Positions 34,908 through 45,400 of a DNA stretch of 64,000 bases are shown here, one piece after another. Both the position numbers and the translations under genes were made by a program. Origin of the DNA: Caldilineaceae bacterium SB0661_bin_34 (GTDB lineage: Bacteria; Chloroflexota; Anaerolineae; Caldilineales; Caldilineaceae); the NCBI GenBank assembly GCA_009841145.1, contig VXMJ01000026.1, forward strand, positions 1-64,000, in the 5' to 3' direction. Each line of letters starts with the position of its first letter. The first letter of the stretch is position 1. The notes below the pieces were generated by a model, which was given only the letters and a program-made list of their open reading frames with translations, was not told the DNA's origin and did not search any database.

Positions 34908-35215
34908 AAGTGGACCTCAAGGACAAACCAACGGATGTATTCCGGAAGTCGACGCGTGGTCGATTGGGATGGGCGGTAGGGATGTCGTCATCCGGATTTG
35001 GTGTTTCAGGACCGGTCCTGCGTGTCCGGGACGGTAGTGTCGTCCCCGTTGCTTCACAGTCTCCAGTGCCCTCCTGCAGTGCGGCGAGATCCAGCCCCAA
35101 CAGCATGTGTCTGTCCGTTCATGCGGAATGGGGGCGATGGCACATCCGGAGACTCGCAGGCAGTACGACAGTGTTCATCGGTCGTCCGCCAGAGGACCAG
35201 TGTTGGGTTGCGGCC
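34908..35215. other. Intergenic gap between aminotransferase and PhyH genes
   Basis: About 308 bases. I see no gene, strong hairpin or convincing promoter hexamers. It should contain the aminotransferase promoter on the minus strand and possibly the end of the PhyH transcript. Confidence 0.3.
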
Positions 35216-35986
35216 TCAAGCGAGTACTGCCAGACCGCGCCTGACCTGCTGCCCGTCTTGGATGAAGGGAACGTCCTGGCCCCAAGGCGCGGTGTCGTCC
35301 TTGTTCATGATGATTTCCTTGGAATACTGGGCCAGGAAGCTGCGCCGAATGTTCTTGGAAACGTTGGTGCCAGACCGGTGAAACGTGCGGCTTGAGAACA
35401 CCACGATGCTGCCGGCCGGAACAATGGCAGGGATGCCCGGATCGTCTCCCTTGTATCCGATTTTGTCGTTGGTTTCCGCCTCCACCGTGTGGTCGAACAG
35501 GTCGTCCGCGGTCATGCCTGCCCTGTCGTACGGCAGAACGTAGATGGTGCCGTTCTCAAGAGTCATGTCGTCCAAGGCGCACCAGCACGACAGGTACGGG
35601 GTGTGGTAGTGCCCGATGTATCCGGAATCCTGGTGCCAGGCAAATTTGGTGCCCACTTCCGGTGCCTTGACCACGTACTGCTCGTGGAACAGCCACACGT
35701 TGTCACCCAGCGTGGCCTTGGCTACGTCGGCCATCAGATCGCTGAAAAGGAACGCGGCAATGACCTCGCTCTCCTTGCCCCGGTTGGCGATGAAGTAGCG
35801 CTGCTTGTAGTGGCTGATGCCATAGGAGGTAATCCCCTTGGCTTCCATCTCCCGATCAGTTTCCAACACGAGCCGGTCGCATTCACTGCGCAGGCCGTCG
35901 AGCTGGTCCTGGGGAATGACACCCTCAAGAATGAAATATCCCTGGGTGCGGTATTGCTCTCGTTGTTGTTGGGTTACATGGGGCAT
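35216..35986 (-). CDS. Phytanoyl-CoA dioxygenase family protein
   Basis: Fe(II)/2-oxoglutarate-dependent hydroxylase, 256 residues, double-stranded beta-helix. The iron facial triad is H118 and D120 (WHQDSGYIGH) with H203 (FHRSGTN), and the arginine that binds 2-oxoglutarate follows in RRSFLAQYS. The N-terminal 'YRTQGYFILEGVI' is common to PhyH-like enzymes. It lies 37 bases after the TIM-barrel protein gene on the same strand, so the two are likely co-transcribed and act on one substrate. PhyH-like proteins outside peroxisomes hydroxylate many small molecules, so the substrate is open. Confidence 0.9.
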   Translation of the reverse strand: MPHVTQQQREQYRTQGYFILEGVIPQDQLDGLRSECDRLVLETDREMEAKGITSYGISHYKQRYFIANRGKESEVIAAFLFSDLMADVAKATLGDNVWLFHEQYVVKAPEVGTKFAWHQDSGYIGHYHTPYLSCWCALDDMTLENGTIYVLPYDRAGMTADDLFDHTVEAETNDKIGYKGDDPGIPAIVPAGSIVVFSSRTFHRSGTNVSKNIRRSFLAQYSKEIIMNKDDTAPWGQDVPFIQDGQQVRRGLAVLA

Positions 35987-36023
35987 GGGTCGGCTCGGAA
36001 ACTTGATCGATCCCTCAACAAGG

Positions 36024-36854
36024 TCAGCCCGATGCCATCAGATTCAGGAGGAAACCCGCACTGTCGGCGGCTGCTTCCAACGGGGAAACCACATCGAGCT
36101 GGGTGTGGTGCAGCGTGACGCTGCCGGTGTAGTCAATGCCTTCGAGGCCCAGTATAACTGCCGGCATGTCGATTCCACCCGGGTCCGTGAAGCGGTGGAG
36201 CGTGGTTGGAATCCGTCCCTGACTCCATGTATCCATCATGAGTGTGCCTTGGGGGTCCGGGGTGTGGTTTTGGAGGTACACGTTGAAAATCACTTCGGCC
36301 AACCGTTCGATGGCCTCCGATCCGTAGGGCTCACCGCACAATACCAGATTGGCCGGTTCATAAATCAACCCAAAGTTGGGCCGGTCGACCCGGCTACACA
36401 CGTCCAGGCATCCCTCAATGGTTTCGAACAGGCTTTGCGTGTGGCACTGGTGGGCCAGGCGGATGCCTCGCTCGCGGGCTTTGTCCGAGGCAAGCCGGGC
36501 GGCTTCGATGTCCGACTGTTCCTTGAGGCAGACCCGGATGAGATCACACTCCAGTCGCTCGCACAAGTCCAGAGCCGGCTCGATGTTCCGCAACACGCCC
36601 GGTCCCTCGGGGCTGTTTTCGGGCACAGCGAAGTCTGGCGTCACCATCGACACGCTCAGCCCGGTCCGCTTAACCGTGGCCAACACCTCTGTCTGGCGAG
36701 ACGGAGCGTCAGCCATCCCAACGACCGATGCGCGCATGCAGAGAGCTCGGTAGCCGGCCTCGTTCGCCGTGGTCGCAATGTCGGCAAGCGGCACGGTGGA
36801 GATGCGTTTGTTGGTGAAGCTCTCGGCCACACGAACGGACAGGGACAAGTACAT
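36024..36854 (-). CDS. Sugar phosphate isomerase/epimerase-type TIM barrel
   Basis: Second AP_endonuc_2-like barrel in the window, 276 residues. Supporting segments are 'ANEAGYRALCMRASVVG', 'DLIRVCLKEQ', 'IRLAHQCHTQSLFE' with likely metal-ligand histidines, 'FGLIYEPANL' and 'VYLQNHTPDPQGT'. It heads a two-gene minus-strand unit with the PhyH dioxygenase. A 221-bp gap separates it from the divergent GH43-like gene. The family covers isomerases, epimerases and lyases, so the reaction cannot be specified; it is not clearly IolE- or hydroxypyruvate-isomerase-like. Confidence 0.78.
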   Translation of the reverse strand: MYLSLSVRVAESFTNKRISTVPLADIATTANEAGYRALCMRASVVGMADAPSRQTEVLATVKRTGLSVSMVTPDFAVPENSPEGPGVLRNIEPALDLCERLECDLIRVCLKEQSDIEAARLASDKARERGIRLAHQCHTQSLFETIEGCLDVCSRVDRPNFGLIYEPANLVLCGEPYGSEAIERLAEVIFNVYLQNHTPDPQGTLMMDTWSQGRIPTTLHRFTDPGGIDMPAVILGLEGIDYTGSVTLHHTQLDVVSPLEAAADSAGFLLNLMASG

Positions 36855-37075
36855 GGGGTTCGTTTCCTGTTGTGGGCCCTTCAGTGACCAAACGCGGTGG
36901 TAACCAGGTCGGACACCTGATCATTATGCTGCTTCGCGGCTGTGTGGTTCCGCCTGAACGGGAAAGCAGCCGTGGATTGTTGGGTTAGGATCGGCGCACT
37001 TCGTCATTGGCATGGTACTTGCGGTCAACCACCGCGGCAGTATCCAAGTCCATTTTGCAATCCGGCAAGGATCGA

Positions 37076-38008
37076 ATGTTTACGGTCGAAAGATTTTCCA
37101 CTAACCCATTGATTCATGCCGACTGCAATCCCGTGCTTGAAGGCAATGTCAACGGAGCCTCGGTGATTGAGGTCCCAACATGGCTTTCGGACCGCATGGG
37201 CCGGTACTACATGTATTTTGCCCACCACCAGGGCAAGGGCATCCGCCTGGCTTACGCCGATCGCCTGGATGGTCCCTGGCAGGTATATGAGCAGGGCACA
37301 TTGCAGCTTGCACAGACTCCCTGTCATCATCACATCGCCTCACCGGATGTTCATGTGGACGCTGCGCGTCGGCAAATCCTGATGTACTACCACGGTCCGG
37401 TGCTGACGGAGGACCAGTTCGCCGATGATCCGCTGTATCTCAAGTTCCCCTATCTGGGAGGTCAGCGTACACTGCTGGCCACGTCCCGCAACGGCATCGA
37501 CTTCGTATCCGGGAACCGCATTCTGGGACCAAGCTACTATCGCGTGTTCCCCTGGAGGGAACGAAGGTACGCAATTGCGATGCCCGGCATTCTGTATCGG
37601 CAAAACGGCGATGCATGGGACAGCTTTGAGGAAGGACCCCACCTGTTCAGTGAGGCACACCGTCACTTTGCCGTCCAGGTCGGCGAAGACCGGCTCGTCG
37701 TGTTCTTCAGCAAGGCCGGCGACTGTCCGGAGCGCATCCAGGCCGCACCGTTGATCACCGAAGGTCCTTGGACGGAGTGGAAGGCCGGTCCGGAATTCGA
37801 AGTGTTGGAACCGGAAACCCCTTACGAAGGCATCAGCCAGATTCTGGAACCCTCGGCGCGGGGAGCCGTCCACGGTCCGGCGCGACAGTTGAGGGATCCG
37901 TGCATCTTCACTGCGGAAGGCCGAAACTGTCTGTTCTACTCGGTGTCGGGGGAAATGGGCATCGCTGGTGCGGATCTCGTCTTGCAGGAGCGGACACATT
38001 CGGGATAA
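37076..38008 (+). CDS. GH43/GH32-like five-bladed beta-propeller protein
   Basis: A 310-residue protein likely to fold as the five-bladed beta-propeller of GH43-type glycosidases. Blade-like repeats include 'RYYMYFAHHQGKGIRLAYAD', 'ILMYYHGP', 'RYAIAMPGILYR' and 'LRDPCIFTAEGRNCLFYS', the last resembling the 'DP...DG..YL' blade strands of the family. The catalytic acidic trio cannot be mapped by eye. AAGGA precedes the ATG at 37076; the frame extends 23 codons upstream without similarity. There is no signal peptide, so it is cytoplasmic or not classically exported. It converges with the YtcJ-like gene. Confidence 0.68.
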   Translation: MFTVERFSTNPLIHADCNPVLEGNVNGASVIEVPTWLSDRMGRYYMYFAHHQGKGIRLAYADRLDGPWQVYEQGTLQLAQTPCHHHIASPDVHVDAARRQILMYYHGPVLTEDQFADDPLYLKFPYLGGQRTLLATSRNGIDFVSGNRILGPSYYRVFPWRERRYAIAMPGILYRQNGDAWDSFEEGPHLFSEAHRHFAVQVGEDRLVVFFSKAGDCPERIQAAPLITEGPWTEWKAGPEFEVLEPETPYEGISQILEPSARGAVHGPARQLRDPCIFTAEGRNCLFYSVSGEMGIAGADLVLQERTHSG

Positions 38009-38043
38009 CTTCCCGCCATCGACTTACGGCCGTCAGTCACACG

Positions 38044-38067
38044 GGGCGGTGGGATCTGGTTCCGCCC
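38044..38067. terminator. Stem-loop between convergent genes
   Basis: GGGCGG (38044-38049) pairs with CCGCCC (38062-38067) around a 12-base loop, inside the 61-bp gap between the GH43-like gene and the minus-strand YtcJ-like gene. It could end both transcripts. No U-tract is present. Confidence 0.4.
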
Positions 38068-38069
38068 GG

Positions 38070-39698
38070 TCAGGCAGCGGTGTGTCGGTGTACGACTTCT
38101 CCTCCGGATACGGTTAGGAGTGCTTGCGTGTCCAGCAAATCGTCCGAGGGACATGCCAGTATGTCCCGATCCGGAATCGTCAGATCGGCTCGCATGCCAG
38201 GTGCCAGAGTACCGATGGTCCGTTCAAGTCCTTCCAGGAAGGCTGCTTCCACCGTGTAGGCCCGCAACGCCGTCATGCGATCCACTTTCTGAGCGGGGTA
38301 CCAGCCGTCGGGTCCGGGTGTTCCGTCGGCACGACGACGCGTGACCGCAGCATGCAGGCCGACCCAGGGGTTGGGAGTCTCCACCGGCGCGTCCGAGCCG
38401 AACGCCATGCGGGTTCCGTGCGACAGCAGCGACTTGAAGGCATAGGCGTACCTGCCCCGCGCGCCCCAGTATTGGTCCACCATCGCCATGTCCTGTGTGG
38501 CATGGATGGGTTGCACTGCAACGTTGATGCCCAAGTGGGCGAAGCGGGAGATGTCCTGCTCCAACAGGACCTGGGCATGCTCCACCCGATGGCGGCGTTC
38601 GTCAGGTGTCACGCCCGCCTCGCGCTCCTGCCGGCGAACTTCCTGAAACACGTCCAGGACATCCCGATTGGCCCTGTCGCCGATGGCGTGGACGCAACTG
38701 GCAATCCCGCGGCTGCTGGCCAATGCCACAAGTTCGAGCATTTCCTCCTTGTCCACAACCGTCATGCCGTAGTTGTCCGGTTCGCCGGCATATGGCTCGG
38801 CCATGGCCGCGGTCCGGGGGCCCAGGGCACCGTCGGCGAACAGTTTCAGGCCCCCAACGGTGAGCCAAGGGCCGCGCATCGGTCCTGTCAATCCAAAATC
38901 GAGGGCATGGGGAAACTGGTCCTGGGACACATGGTTGACGGTGCGCAGTCGCAGCTGTCCCGCCCTGTCCAACCGTTGGAATGCCTCGAATCCCTGTCTG
39001 CCGTCGAAGTCGTGAACCGACGTAACTCCCCATGCATGAAGGCGTGCCTGTCCTTGCAGACAAGCCGCTTCCATGGCCGATGCCGAGGGGACCGGACAAA
39101 CCTGTTCGACCAACCCGATGGCCGGGTTTTCCAGCAGCAGGCCGGTGGGCTCGTTGTCATCGTCCAGCTCGACGAATCCCCCGGCGGGAGCGACGGCGCC
39201 TGCATGTAGGCCGGCTTGACTTAGGGCCGAGCTGCTGGCGACGGCGGCGTGGCCACTCTTGGCATACAGCAGAGTCGGTCGATGACCACAGGCGGAGTCA
39301 AGGTCGTGTCGGGTTGGAAACCGGCCTTCGGGCCAAATAGCCTGGTTCCAGCCCCGGCCCAACAGCCAACTACCTTCATTCAGGTTGGCAGCGGCACTCC
39401 GCAACCGGTCAAGCATTGCTGCCAAGGAGGGCACTTCAAAGAGGTCCGCCTCCTGCAAGGACAGCGACCAGTTTGTGAAGTGCATGTGGGAGTCGCATAG
39501 TCCGGGCAATACAAGCCGTCCTCTCAAATCGACGGTCAGCGTGCCGGGCCCCGCGGCTCCGTTGGAACTGCCGGGACCACCCACGTGTGTAATGCGGCCT
39601 CCGTGCCAAACCAGTTCGGTCGCCCACGGCATCGCCGGCCAGTTCGTGAGGATTCGGGCGTTGGTCAGGATGCCGTCGGCAAACACTGCTTGTTCCAT
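38070..39698 (-). CDS. Amidohydrolase family 3 protein (YtcJ-like)
   Basis: Metal-dependent hydrolase, 542 residues, typical of the YtcJ/N-substituted formamide deformylase group. The metal site is visible as DSHMHF near the start of the barrel, the bridging-lysine region 'GGLKLFADGALGPRTA', the histidines in CVHAIGD and HRVEHAQ, and the aspartate in FGSDAPVE. The C-terminus returns to the small beta-sandwich that completes the composite domain. It lies 39 bases after the DUF4038-like gene on the same strand. Known relatives deacylate or deformylate amides; the natural substrate is not inferable. Confidence 0.9.
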   Translation of the reverse strand: MEQAVFADGILTNARILTNWPAMPWATELVWHGGRITHVGGPGSSNGAAGPGTLTVDLRGRLVLPGLCDSHMHFTNWSLSLQEADLFEVPSLAAMLDRLRSAAANLNEGSWLLGRGWNQAIWPEGRFPTRHDLDSACGHRPTLLYAKSGHAAVASSSALSQAGLHAGAVAPAGGFVELDDDNEPTGLLLENPAIGLVEQVCPVPSASAMEAACLQGQARLHAWGVTSVHDFDGRQGFEAFQRLDRAGQLRLRTVNHVSQDQFPHALDFGLTGPMRGPWLTVGGLKLFADGALGPRTAAMAEPYAGEPDNYGMTVVDKEEMLELVALASSRGIASCVHAIGDRANRDVLDVFQEVRRQEREAGVTPDERRHRVEHAQVLLEQDISRFAHLGINVAVQPIHATQDMAMVDQYWGARGRYAYAFKSLLSHGTRMAFGSDAPVETPNPWVGLHAAVTRRRADGTPGPDGWYPAQKVDRMTALRAYTVEAAFLEGLERTIGTLAPGMRADLTIPDRDILACPSDDLLDTQALLTVSGGEVVHRHTAA

Positions 39699-39737
39699 GT
39701 GGATTGCATCATGACGAGGGCCGACCAGACGGTAACT

Positions 39738-41348
39738 TCAAGGCCGCAGAACAAACACCCAGTCCTGGATGATGGGCGGCGTTGGCATAAAGCTTGTCCC
39801 GTCCGGCTCGGCCACGATGTCCACGGCCTCCAGTTCCTCACCGGATTTGGGGTTGAGGTAGAAACCCTCGCGCCTCGACCCTGGTTCAAGTTCGAGCAGT
39901 TGCAAGCCTCCGCGGCGCAGCAGGAAGATGGCGGGGGCGGGGATGAATACAATCCGCGTCCCATCGGACGCCGCCGCGGCGTATGGCAGGATGCGGTCTT
40001 CTTCGGATGCGTGGTCGCTGACAAGATGGGGTGACGGGGTCAGCGACGGCCAATCCAGCGTGTCGAGGAACTGCTTGGCCAAGCCAATCTGGCCGGAACC
40101 ACCCAACTGGCTGGCGTCGCGCCACGACGGACCGCCCCAAGCCATGCCGTGCGGCGAGGCACCATAGGGCATTTCATTGCTGTTGACCTGCCACAGCCCG
40201 TTGGCGCCATAGGTGAACCCGGCGCTGCCGGAGAGGGCGCTTGACCAGTACAGGAATCGTTGGATGTCGGGACCGCTCGACTCCAGAATGCCCTCATAGT
40301 TCACCTCGCTGATGATAATGGGCATCTCGGGTTGTTTGGCCAGCGAAGCCTCGAGCATGTTGATGGTGTTCGAGAGGGCCGGAAACCCCTGGTGTCCGGT
40401 CTGGAGCATTTCGAAGTTGATGGTGGTGGGATCGTCCACCTGCTGCCGGCCAAAGTCGGTGGGGTGAATCGTGACGGGGCGCTGGAAGCCGTCCTGGGAG
40501 CGAATCCAGGTTGCCATGGCGGACCAGGCGGCGCTGCGTGTTCTGCGCCATTCATCCATGTCCTCGATCCTATGGGCGTCCACATAGAACGGCATGAGGC
40601 CTTCGCCGGCAACACACCACGTGACGGGCAGACTGGCGTAGCGCGCAACGAGATTGCGCCAGTGATGGCGCAATACGTCCGGGCCGGCGAAGTCCATGAA
40701 ATAGCCCCAGAATCCCACAATGCAAGGGGAGAGCCCTGCATGGACCAGCATGCCGATGCGCCGGTCCATTTCACGGAAGTACGCGGGGTTGATCGAATTG
40801 AAGTCCTGGTCCCACGGATAGCCGCCGTCGCCCATCCCGCGCTCGTCGTACCAGTGCATGTCGGGATAGAGGCCGGCAATGATTTGGATAACCGTGAACC
40901 CTTTCGCGATGCGGTCCTCGATCAGAAATTCAAGACCTTCAAGCGGCAGCCGCCGCGACAGGCCCATCCACCATGTATCGCCCAGCCAGTTGAACGGGGT
41001 GCCCGAGGCATGGGCGAAGTGCCTGCCATCGTCGGCAATGCAAATGGGCCCCCTGATCGACAAGCCGGTGGAGTCGTCGGTCCCCTGGACCGAAAATGCA
41101 CCGGTCCGGCCGTGCAGGCCGGCATCTTCCGGGCTGCTGGACGCGGTCCACTGCCACTCGCTGTCCCGGGGCCAGGCAAACCTGGCCTTCCAAGTGCTCC
41201 CGCCGTCCCAAAAACCGGGCAGGACAACCTCGGTGCCGCCTGCTTCGCGGAACGCGACATTGAATTCGATTTCACGCATGGGGTTCGCAACCTGAACCTC
41301 CGCTTCAAACGTTAGTTCTATGGTTTCGTTGCGCCTGACCGATGCCAT
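39738..41348 (-). CDS. DUF5060/DUF4038-type glycoside hydrolase-like protein (apiosidase-like)
   Basis: A 536-residue predicted glycosidase. An N-terminal beta-sandwich (about 1-95, DUF5060-like, with 'GFWDGGSTWKARFAWP') precedes a TIM barrel beginning with 'FNWLGDTWWMGL', typical of DUF4038 enzymes related to GH140 apiosidases. Candidate catalytic acids are in 'CVAGEG' and 'PIIISEVNYEG', and the C-terminal domain ends with 'PPIIQDWVFVLRP'. GGAGG precedes the ATG at 41348, which is chosen over the upstream ATG at 41366. No signal peptide is visible. It is probably co-transcribed with the YtcJ-like amidohydrolase. Confidence 0.78.
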   Translation of the reverse strand: MASVRRNETIELTFEAEVQVANPMREIEFNVAFREAGGTEVVLPGFWDGGSTWKARFAWPRDSEWQWTASSSPEDAGLHGRTGAFSVQGTDDSTGLSIRGPICIADDGRHFAHASGTPFNWLGDTWWMGLSRRLPLEGLEFLIEDRIAKGFTVIQIIAGLYPDMHWYDERGMGDGGYPWDQDFNSINPAYFREMDRRIGMLVHAGLSPCIVGFWGYFMDFAGPDVLRHHWRNLVARYASLPVTWCVAGEGLMPFYVDAHRIEDMDEWRRTRSAAWSAMATWIRSQDGFQRPVTIHPTDFGRQQVDDPTTINFEMLQTGHQGFPALSNTINMLEASLAKQPEMPIIISEVNYEGILESSGPDIQRFLYWSSALSGSAGFTYGANGLWQVNSNEMPYGASPHGMAWGGPSWRDASQLGGSGQIGLAKQFLDTLDWPSLTPSPHLVSDHASEEDRILPYAAAASDGTRIVFIPAPAIFLLRRGGLQLLELEPGSRREGFYLNPKSGEELEAVDIVAEPDGTSFMPTPPIIQDWVFVLRP

Positions 41349-41638
41349 GGTCTGTCTATCCTCCATGCGAGTAGTGGTGTGCGGAGATCATACCCGCATT
41401 CGTGTGGGTTGGAATCCCGCAATTCCGGGGCAGCCTGCCTGTGTCCGGGTCGGCTGCGCTACATGCGCGGGCGACGGATTGGGCCACAATGGTGCCCGCG
41501 GTTGCGCCCAAAGGCGTGGCCGGCATGGAAAGCGGCAGGTTGGTACACCGCCTTCAAGCTGCCATGTGCAGGTGCACACGGGTCAATGCCCTTGGCACTG
41601 CATCGAGTGCCGACTGACAACCTCCGGAGTACCCATTC

Positions 41639-42490
41639 GTGAACCCACCCATCATCAGCGCAACCGATGTCCGCAAGGTCTATTTCATTGGCGATTCCAA
41701 GGTTGAAGCCCTGCGGGGGGTGGATTTCTCGGTCCAGGCCGGCGAAATGGTAGCCGTGATGGGGCCTTCGGGCTGCGGGAAGACAACACTGCTCAACTGC
41801 CTTTCGGGACTGGACACCTTCGACCACGGATCGGTGGTGATCGAGGGACAGTCGCTCGAGAAGTTCGGTGATCGGAATCTGACGCGGTACCGGGCTGAAC
41901 ACATGGGTTTCATCTTTCAGTCGTACAACCTGCTTCCGGTCATCAGTGCCGCCGAGAACGTGGAACTGGCCCTGTTGGTGAACGGTGTCCACGGCCGGGA
42001 GGCTCGCCACAAGGCCCTGGACATGCTGGACGCGGTTGGCCTGGCGGACTGGAAGCACCACCGGCCGGCACAACTGTCCGGAGGCCAAAGACAGCGGGTA
42101 GCCATTGCCCGGGCACTGGCGAACCAGCCTGCCATTGTCTGGGCGGACGAACCCACCGGCAATCTGGACGACGACACATCACTGGAGGTCCTGAACCTAA
42201 TGCGCCGCTTGAATGCGGAACACGCCCAGACGTTCGTGATTGTGACGCACGATCCCAAGGTCGGGGACTTCTGCGATCGGGTGGTGCGCATGGCGAACGG
42301 TCGAATGGTGGCCGACCGGAACGGCTTGACCACCACCGCGGAAGATTCCAATGATCAAGGCATGGAACACGATGCTGCGACCGAGGAGGATACGGTCATC
42401 GCGGGCATGGCCGGTGTGAGGGACGGCCCATCGGCTGATGGTGGCTTGAGGGACGGCGCAACACCCGGTACCGGGCCGGACACAACATGA
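41639..42490 (+). CDS. ABC transporter ATP-binding protein (MacB/LolD type)
   Basis: ATPase of a mechanotransmission-type ABC system, 283 residues, GTG start with CGGAG upstream. Walker A is GPSGCGKTT (42-50), the signature LSGGQ is at 146-150, and Walker B ends at D170-E171 ([11 protein letters not shown]), followed by the VTHD switch histidine. The loop '[27 protein letters not shown]' is typical of MacB/LolD ATPases that pair with FtsX-like permeases. The last 60 residues are an acidic extension beyond the core. Its stop overlaps the next start (ATGA), coupling it to the giant permease. Confidence 0.95.
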   Translation: MNPPIISATDVRKVYFIGDSKVEALRGVDFSVQAGEMVAVMGPSGCGKTTLLNCLSGLDTFDHGSVVIEGQSLEKFGDRNLTRYRAEHMGFIFQSYNLLPVISAAENVELALLVNGVHGREARHKALDMLDAVGLADWKHHRPAQLSGGQRQRVAIARALANQPAIVWADEPTGNLDDDTSLEVLNLMRRLNAEHAQTFVIVTHDPKVGDFCDRVVRMANGRMVADRNGLTTTAEDSNDQGMEHDAATEEDTVIAGMAGVRDGPSADGGLRDGATPGTGPDTT

Positions 42491-45400
42491 ACTTCATGCA
42501 ACCCGCCGCCCTCTGGATGGCGGTCACGCTAATTCTGGTGGGCCTGTTGATGGTTGCGCTGTCGGTGCGAAGTCCGATCCTGGCCCGGTTGGGCCTGCGC
42601 AACATTCCTCGGCGTCCCTTGCAGTCGTTCCTGATCGTGGTCGGCCTGACGCTCAGCACCACCATTTTCACGGCTGCCTTGAGCCTTGGGGATACCCTGA
42701 ACCATTCCCTGCGCAACCAGGTTGTTGAGGCCTACGGCCATGTCGATCAGGTGATTTCCCCGGCATTCCTGGGAACATTGTTGGAGCTTGCGGAGGACGA
42801 CGACTTTGAAGCCGACGAAGACTCCTCCGAGCAGGACACGAACCTCGTGGAGTTGCTGGAGGGTCTGGCTGACGGCGATGCCGACAGTATTGTCCAGCTG
42901 GTCGAGGAAGGTCTGCCGGGCATAACCCTTGCGGACTACGGCAACCTGCGCGCCGCTTCCGAGGACGAACCGTTGATTGACGGGATGGCCGGGGCCATCT
43001 TTTTCCCTTCGGTGGTGCGCAATGCAACTACGGGGCAAGGAGAGCCCATCGGGTTCATCTTTGCCGTCGACGACGAATACACATCCGAGTTCGGTCTGCA
43101 CGACATATCGGGGGCACCGGTCCGCATGGACGTGCTGCAACCCGGTGTCGGCAACATCATGGCGCCTGTGGTCGGTACGGTAGCCGATACGGCCGCTACC
43201 GTATTGCAAGTGGTCGAGGGAGATTTTGGGGCCAGTGCGGCGGCACCCGTACTGGCCGGAGCGGCCGCCCTTTGGTTCCTGGCAACGGAGTTGGAGGGTG
43301 AATCGGTATCCCTGCGGGATATCCGCATTGATCTCCAGACTCTGGCGGATCTTGGACTGGACACGTCGCTCTTGGCGGAACAAGGGATCACGGAACTCAG
43401 CCTAGAGGGTCTGGGGATTGCGGACCAGGATCTGGCCTCCTTGGGAATCGATCCGGACGCAGCCGTGGATCTGCCCACCCTGGAGGCCTTGGGTATCGAG
43501 ATTCCCGAAAATCTGAACCTGTTTCAGTTTCTGAACCTGAACACGCTGCTCGGACAAACAGACGAGCAGTTGAACCAGGTGGGATTGCAGATCCGGCAGG
43601 GCGATGTGTACCTGAACCAGCTGGGGGCGCAACAACTGAACGCCCGGCCGGGCGATCTGCTGGAAGTGTTTGTCGGGCCAATTCCGGTTCCCTACCGTGT
43701 CCGAGGCATTGTGCAGGAGTCGGGACCCTTGGGCTTGCTTGGTCCCGTTGTCATGATGGACCTTGAAGAGGCGCGCCGGTTGTTGTTCATGCCTGAACGG
43801 AACAATGCCGTCCTTGTGTCGTTCACCGGCGACGAGGACGAAGGCATGGCATTGACGGACACCGTCAATCAGCGGCTGCGGGAACTGTCCCTCGACGACG
43901 AACAGTTTGCAGGCGTAATGGAGGTGCTGGCCCGTTCGGATGTGAAAGCCGCCATTCAATTGGCCAGTACTTCCGCAATCAATCCACTCTTGGAAATGGA
44001 TGGGGCACCTGAATTCCTGGTGGAAATCGCCGAAAGTTTTTCGGGGTCGACCGACTTCCGACAGCACGTTGGCACGCTGGCAGCCTGGTCCGCGGACTCT
44101 GAGGATTCGGGCTCGGGCGACGATGCGGTCTCTGCTCCCACTGTGACGGATTCGGAACTGAGGACCGCCTTGGCCAGCGCCGCCGTGCGGGAGTGGATAT
44201 TGGACCTGGACTTGGATTCCGCCTCCAGAACTGCTCTGGTCAAAGGGTTTGCGGAACTTGAGAGGTTCCAGGTTCTTACTCCGTTGAGCAAGCAACTGGC
44301 GGTCCAGGGAGCCGGTGTCGCAGGTGTGGCTTTCGGGTCCATGTTTACGGCGTCCGGCACCTTCTCCATCTTGGCCGGTCTGGTCCTAATCTTCCTGATT
44401 TACGTGATGCTGGCGGCCGAACGCCGATCGGAACTGGGCATTGTCAGGGCCTTGGGCATGCGCCGCAGCTCCATGGTTCAGATGTTTGTCACCGAAGGCT
44501 TGGTGTACGACTTGGCCGCCTGTGTTCTGGGCTTGGGACTGGGCCTGCTTGTCTCCTGGGGGATGATCGATTTCCTGACCGGATTGTTGTCCACCATCAG
44601 CAGACAGTTCAGGGGACCGGAGTTCCTGTTCAAGTTGGAGTGGTCGGTCTCTGTTTGGTCGCTGGTGGTGGCATTTTGTCTGGGCCTTCTGTTGACCCTG
44701 GCAGTAATCTTGGTGTCGTCCGTACGCGTCAGTCGGGTCTCCATCGTGACGGCCATTCGCAATCTCCCGGAAGGAACCTTGCGGCGAAGAGGTCAGAGGA
44801 CCCGTTGGGTTGTCCTGACAACTGCGGCTGTACTGCTGCTGGTTGGGGGCGCGGCGTTGCTCTTGAGCCGTTGGTGGATTGAGGGTATCGGAATGTCGCC
44901 GGTCCGGTGGGGCGCGACATTGCTGACTGGCGGCTTGGCCCTGACGGTCTACTTTGCTCTTGTATGGGCAGGTGTGCCCGGCCGATTGAGGCAAACCGCA
45001 CCGGTCGCGTTGCTGGGTATGGGTTGGCTGGCTATCTGGGCCTATCCCTGGCTGAGGTTTGACGAAGTCGTGGATGGCGACCTCGATCCGGGCTGGGTGC
45101 TATTGGATCAGATTCTGTCCGCACCGTTTTCCCTGCTGGGTGCGATTTTCGTTATCCAGGCCGGAGCAGCCCCCGTGGCTACGCTGGCAACCCGGCTGGT
45201 AGCGCCCCTGCGCAAGGTGGCGGCGTCCATTCGCCTGGCCATTGCCTATTCCCTGGGCAATCGGTTTCGCACGGGGACCGTCATGTTCCTGTTCGCGACC
45301 GTGATCCTGTCCGTAATCGTGATGGCCTATGTCATCAAGGCAACCAATACGGCCGCGGCGCCCGAGGCTGAACTCAATGCCAACTTCGACATCGAATTGA

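Noticed and set aside
33273-34979. 568-codon plus-strand frame opposite the aminotransferase
   Set aside because: It is a mirror frame of a well-supported minus-strand class III aminotransferase and lacks any domain or ribosome site.
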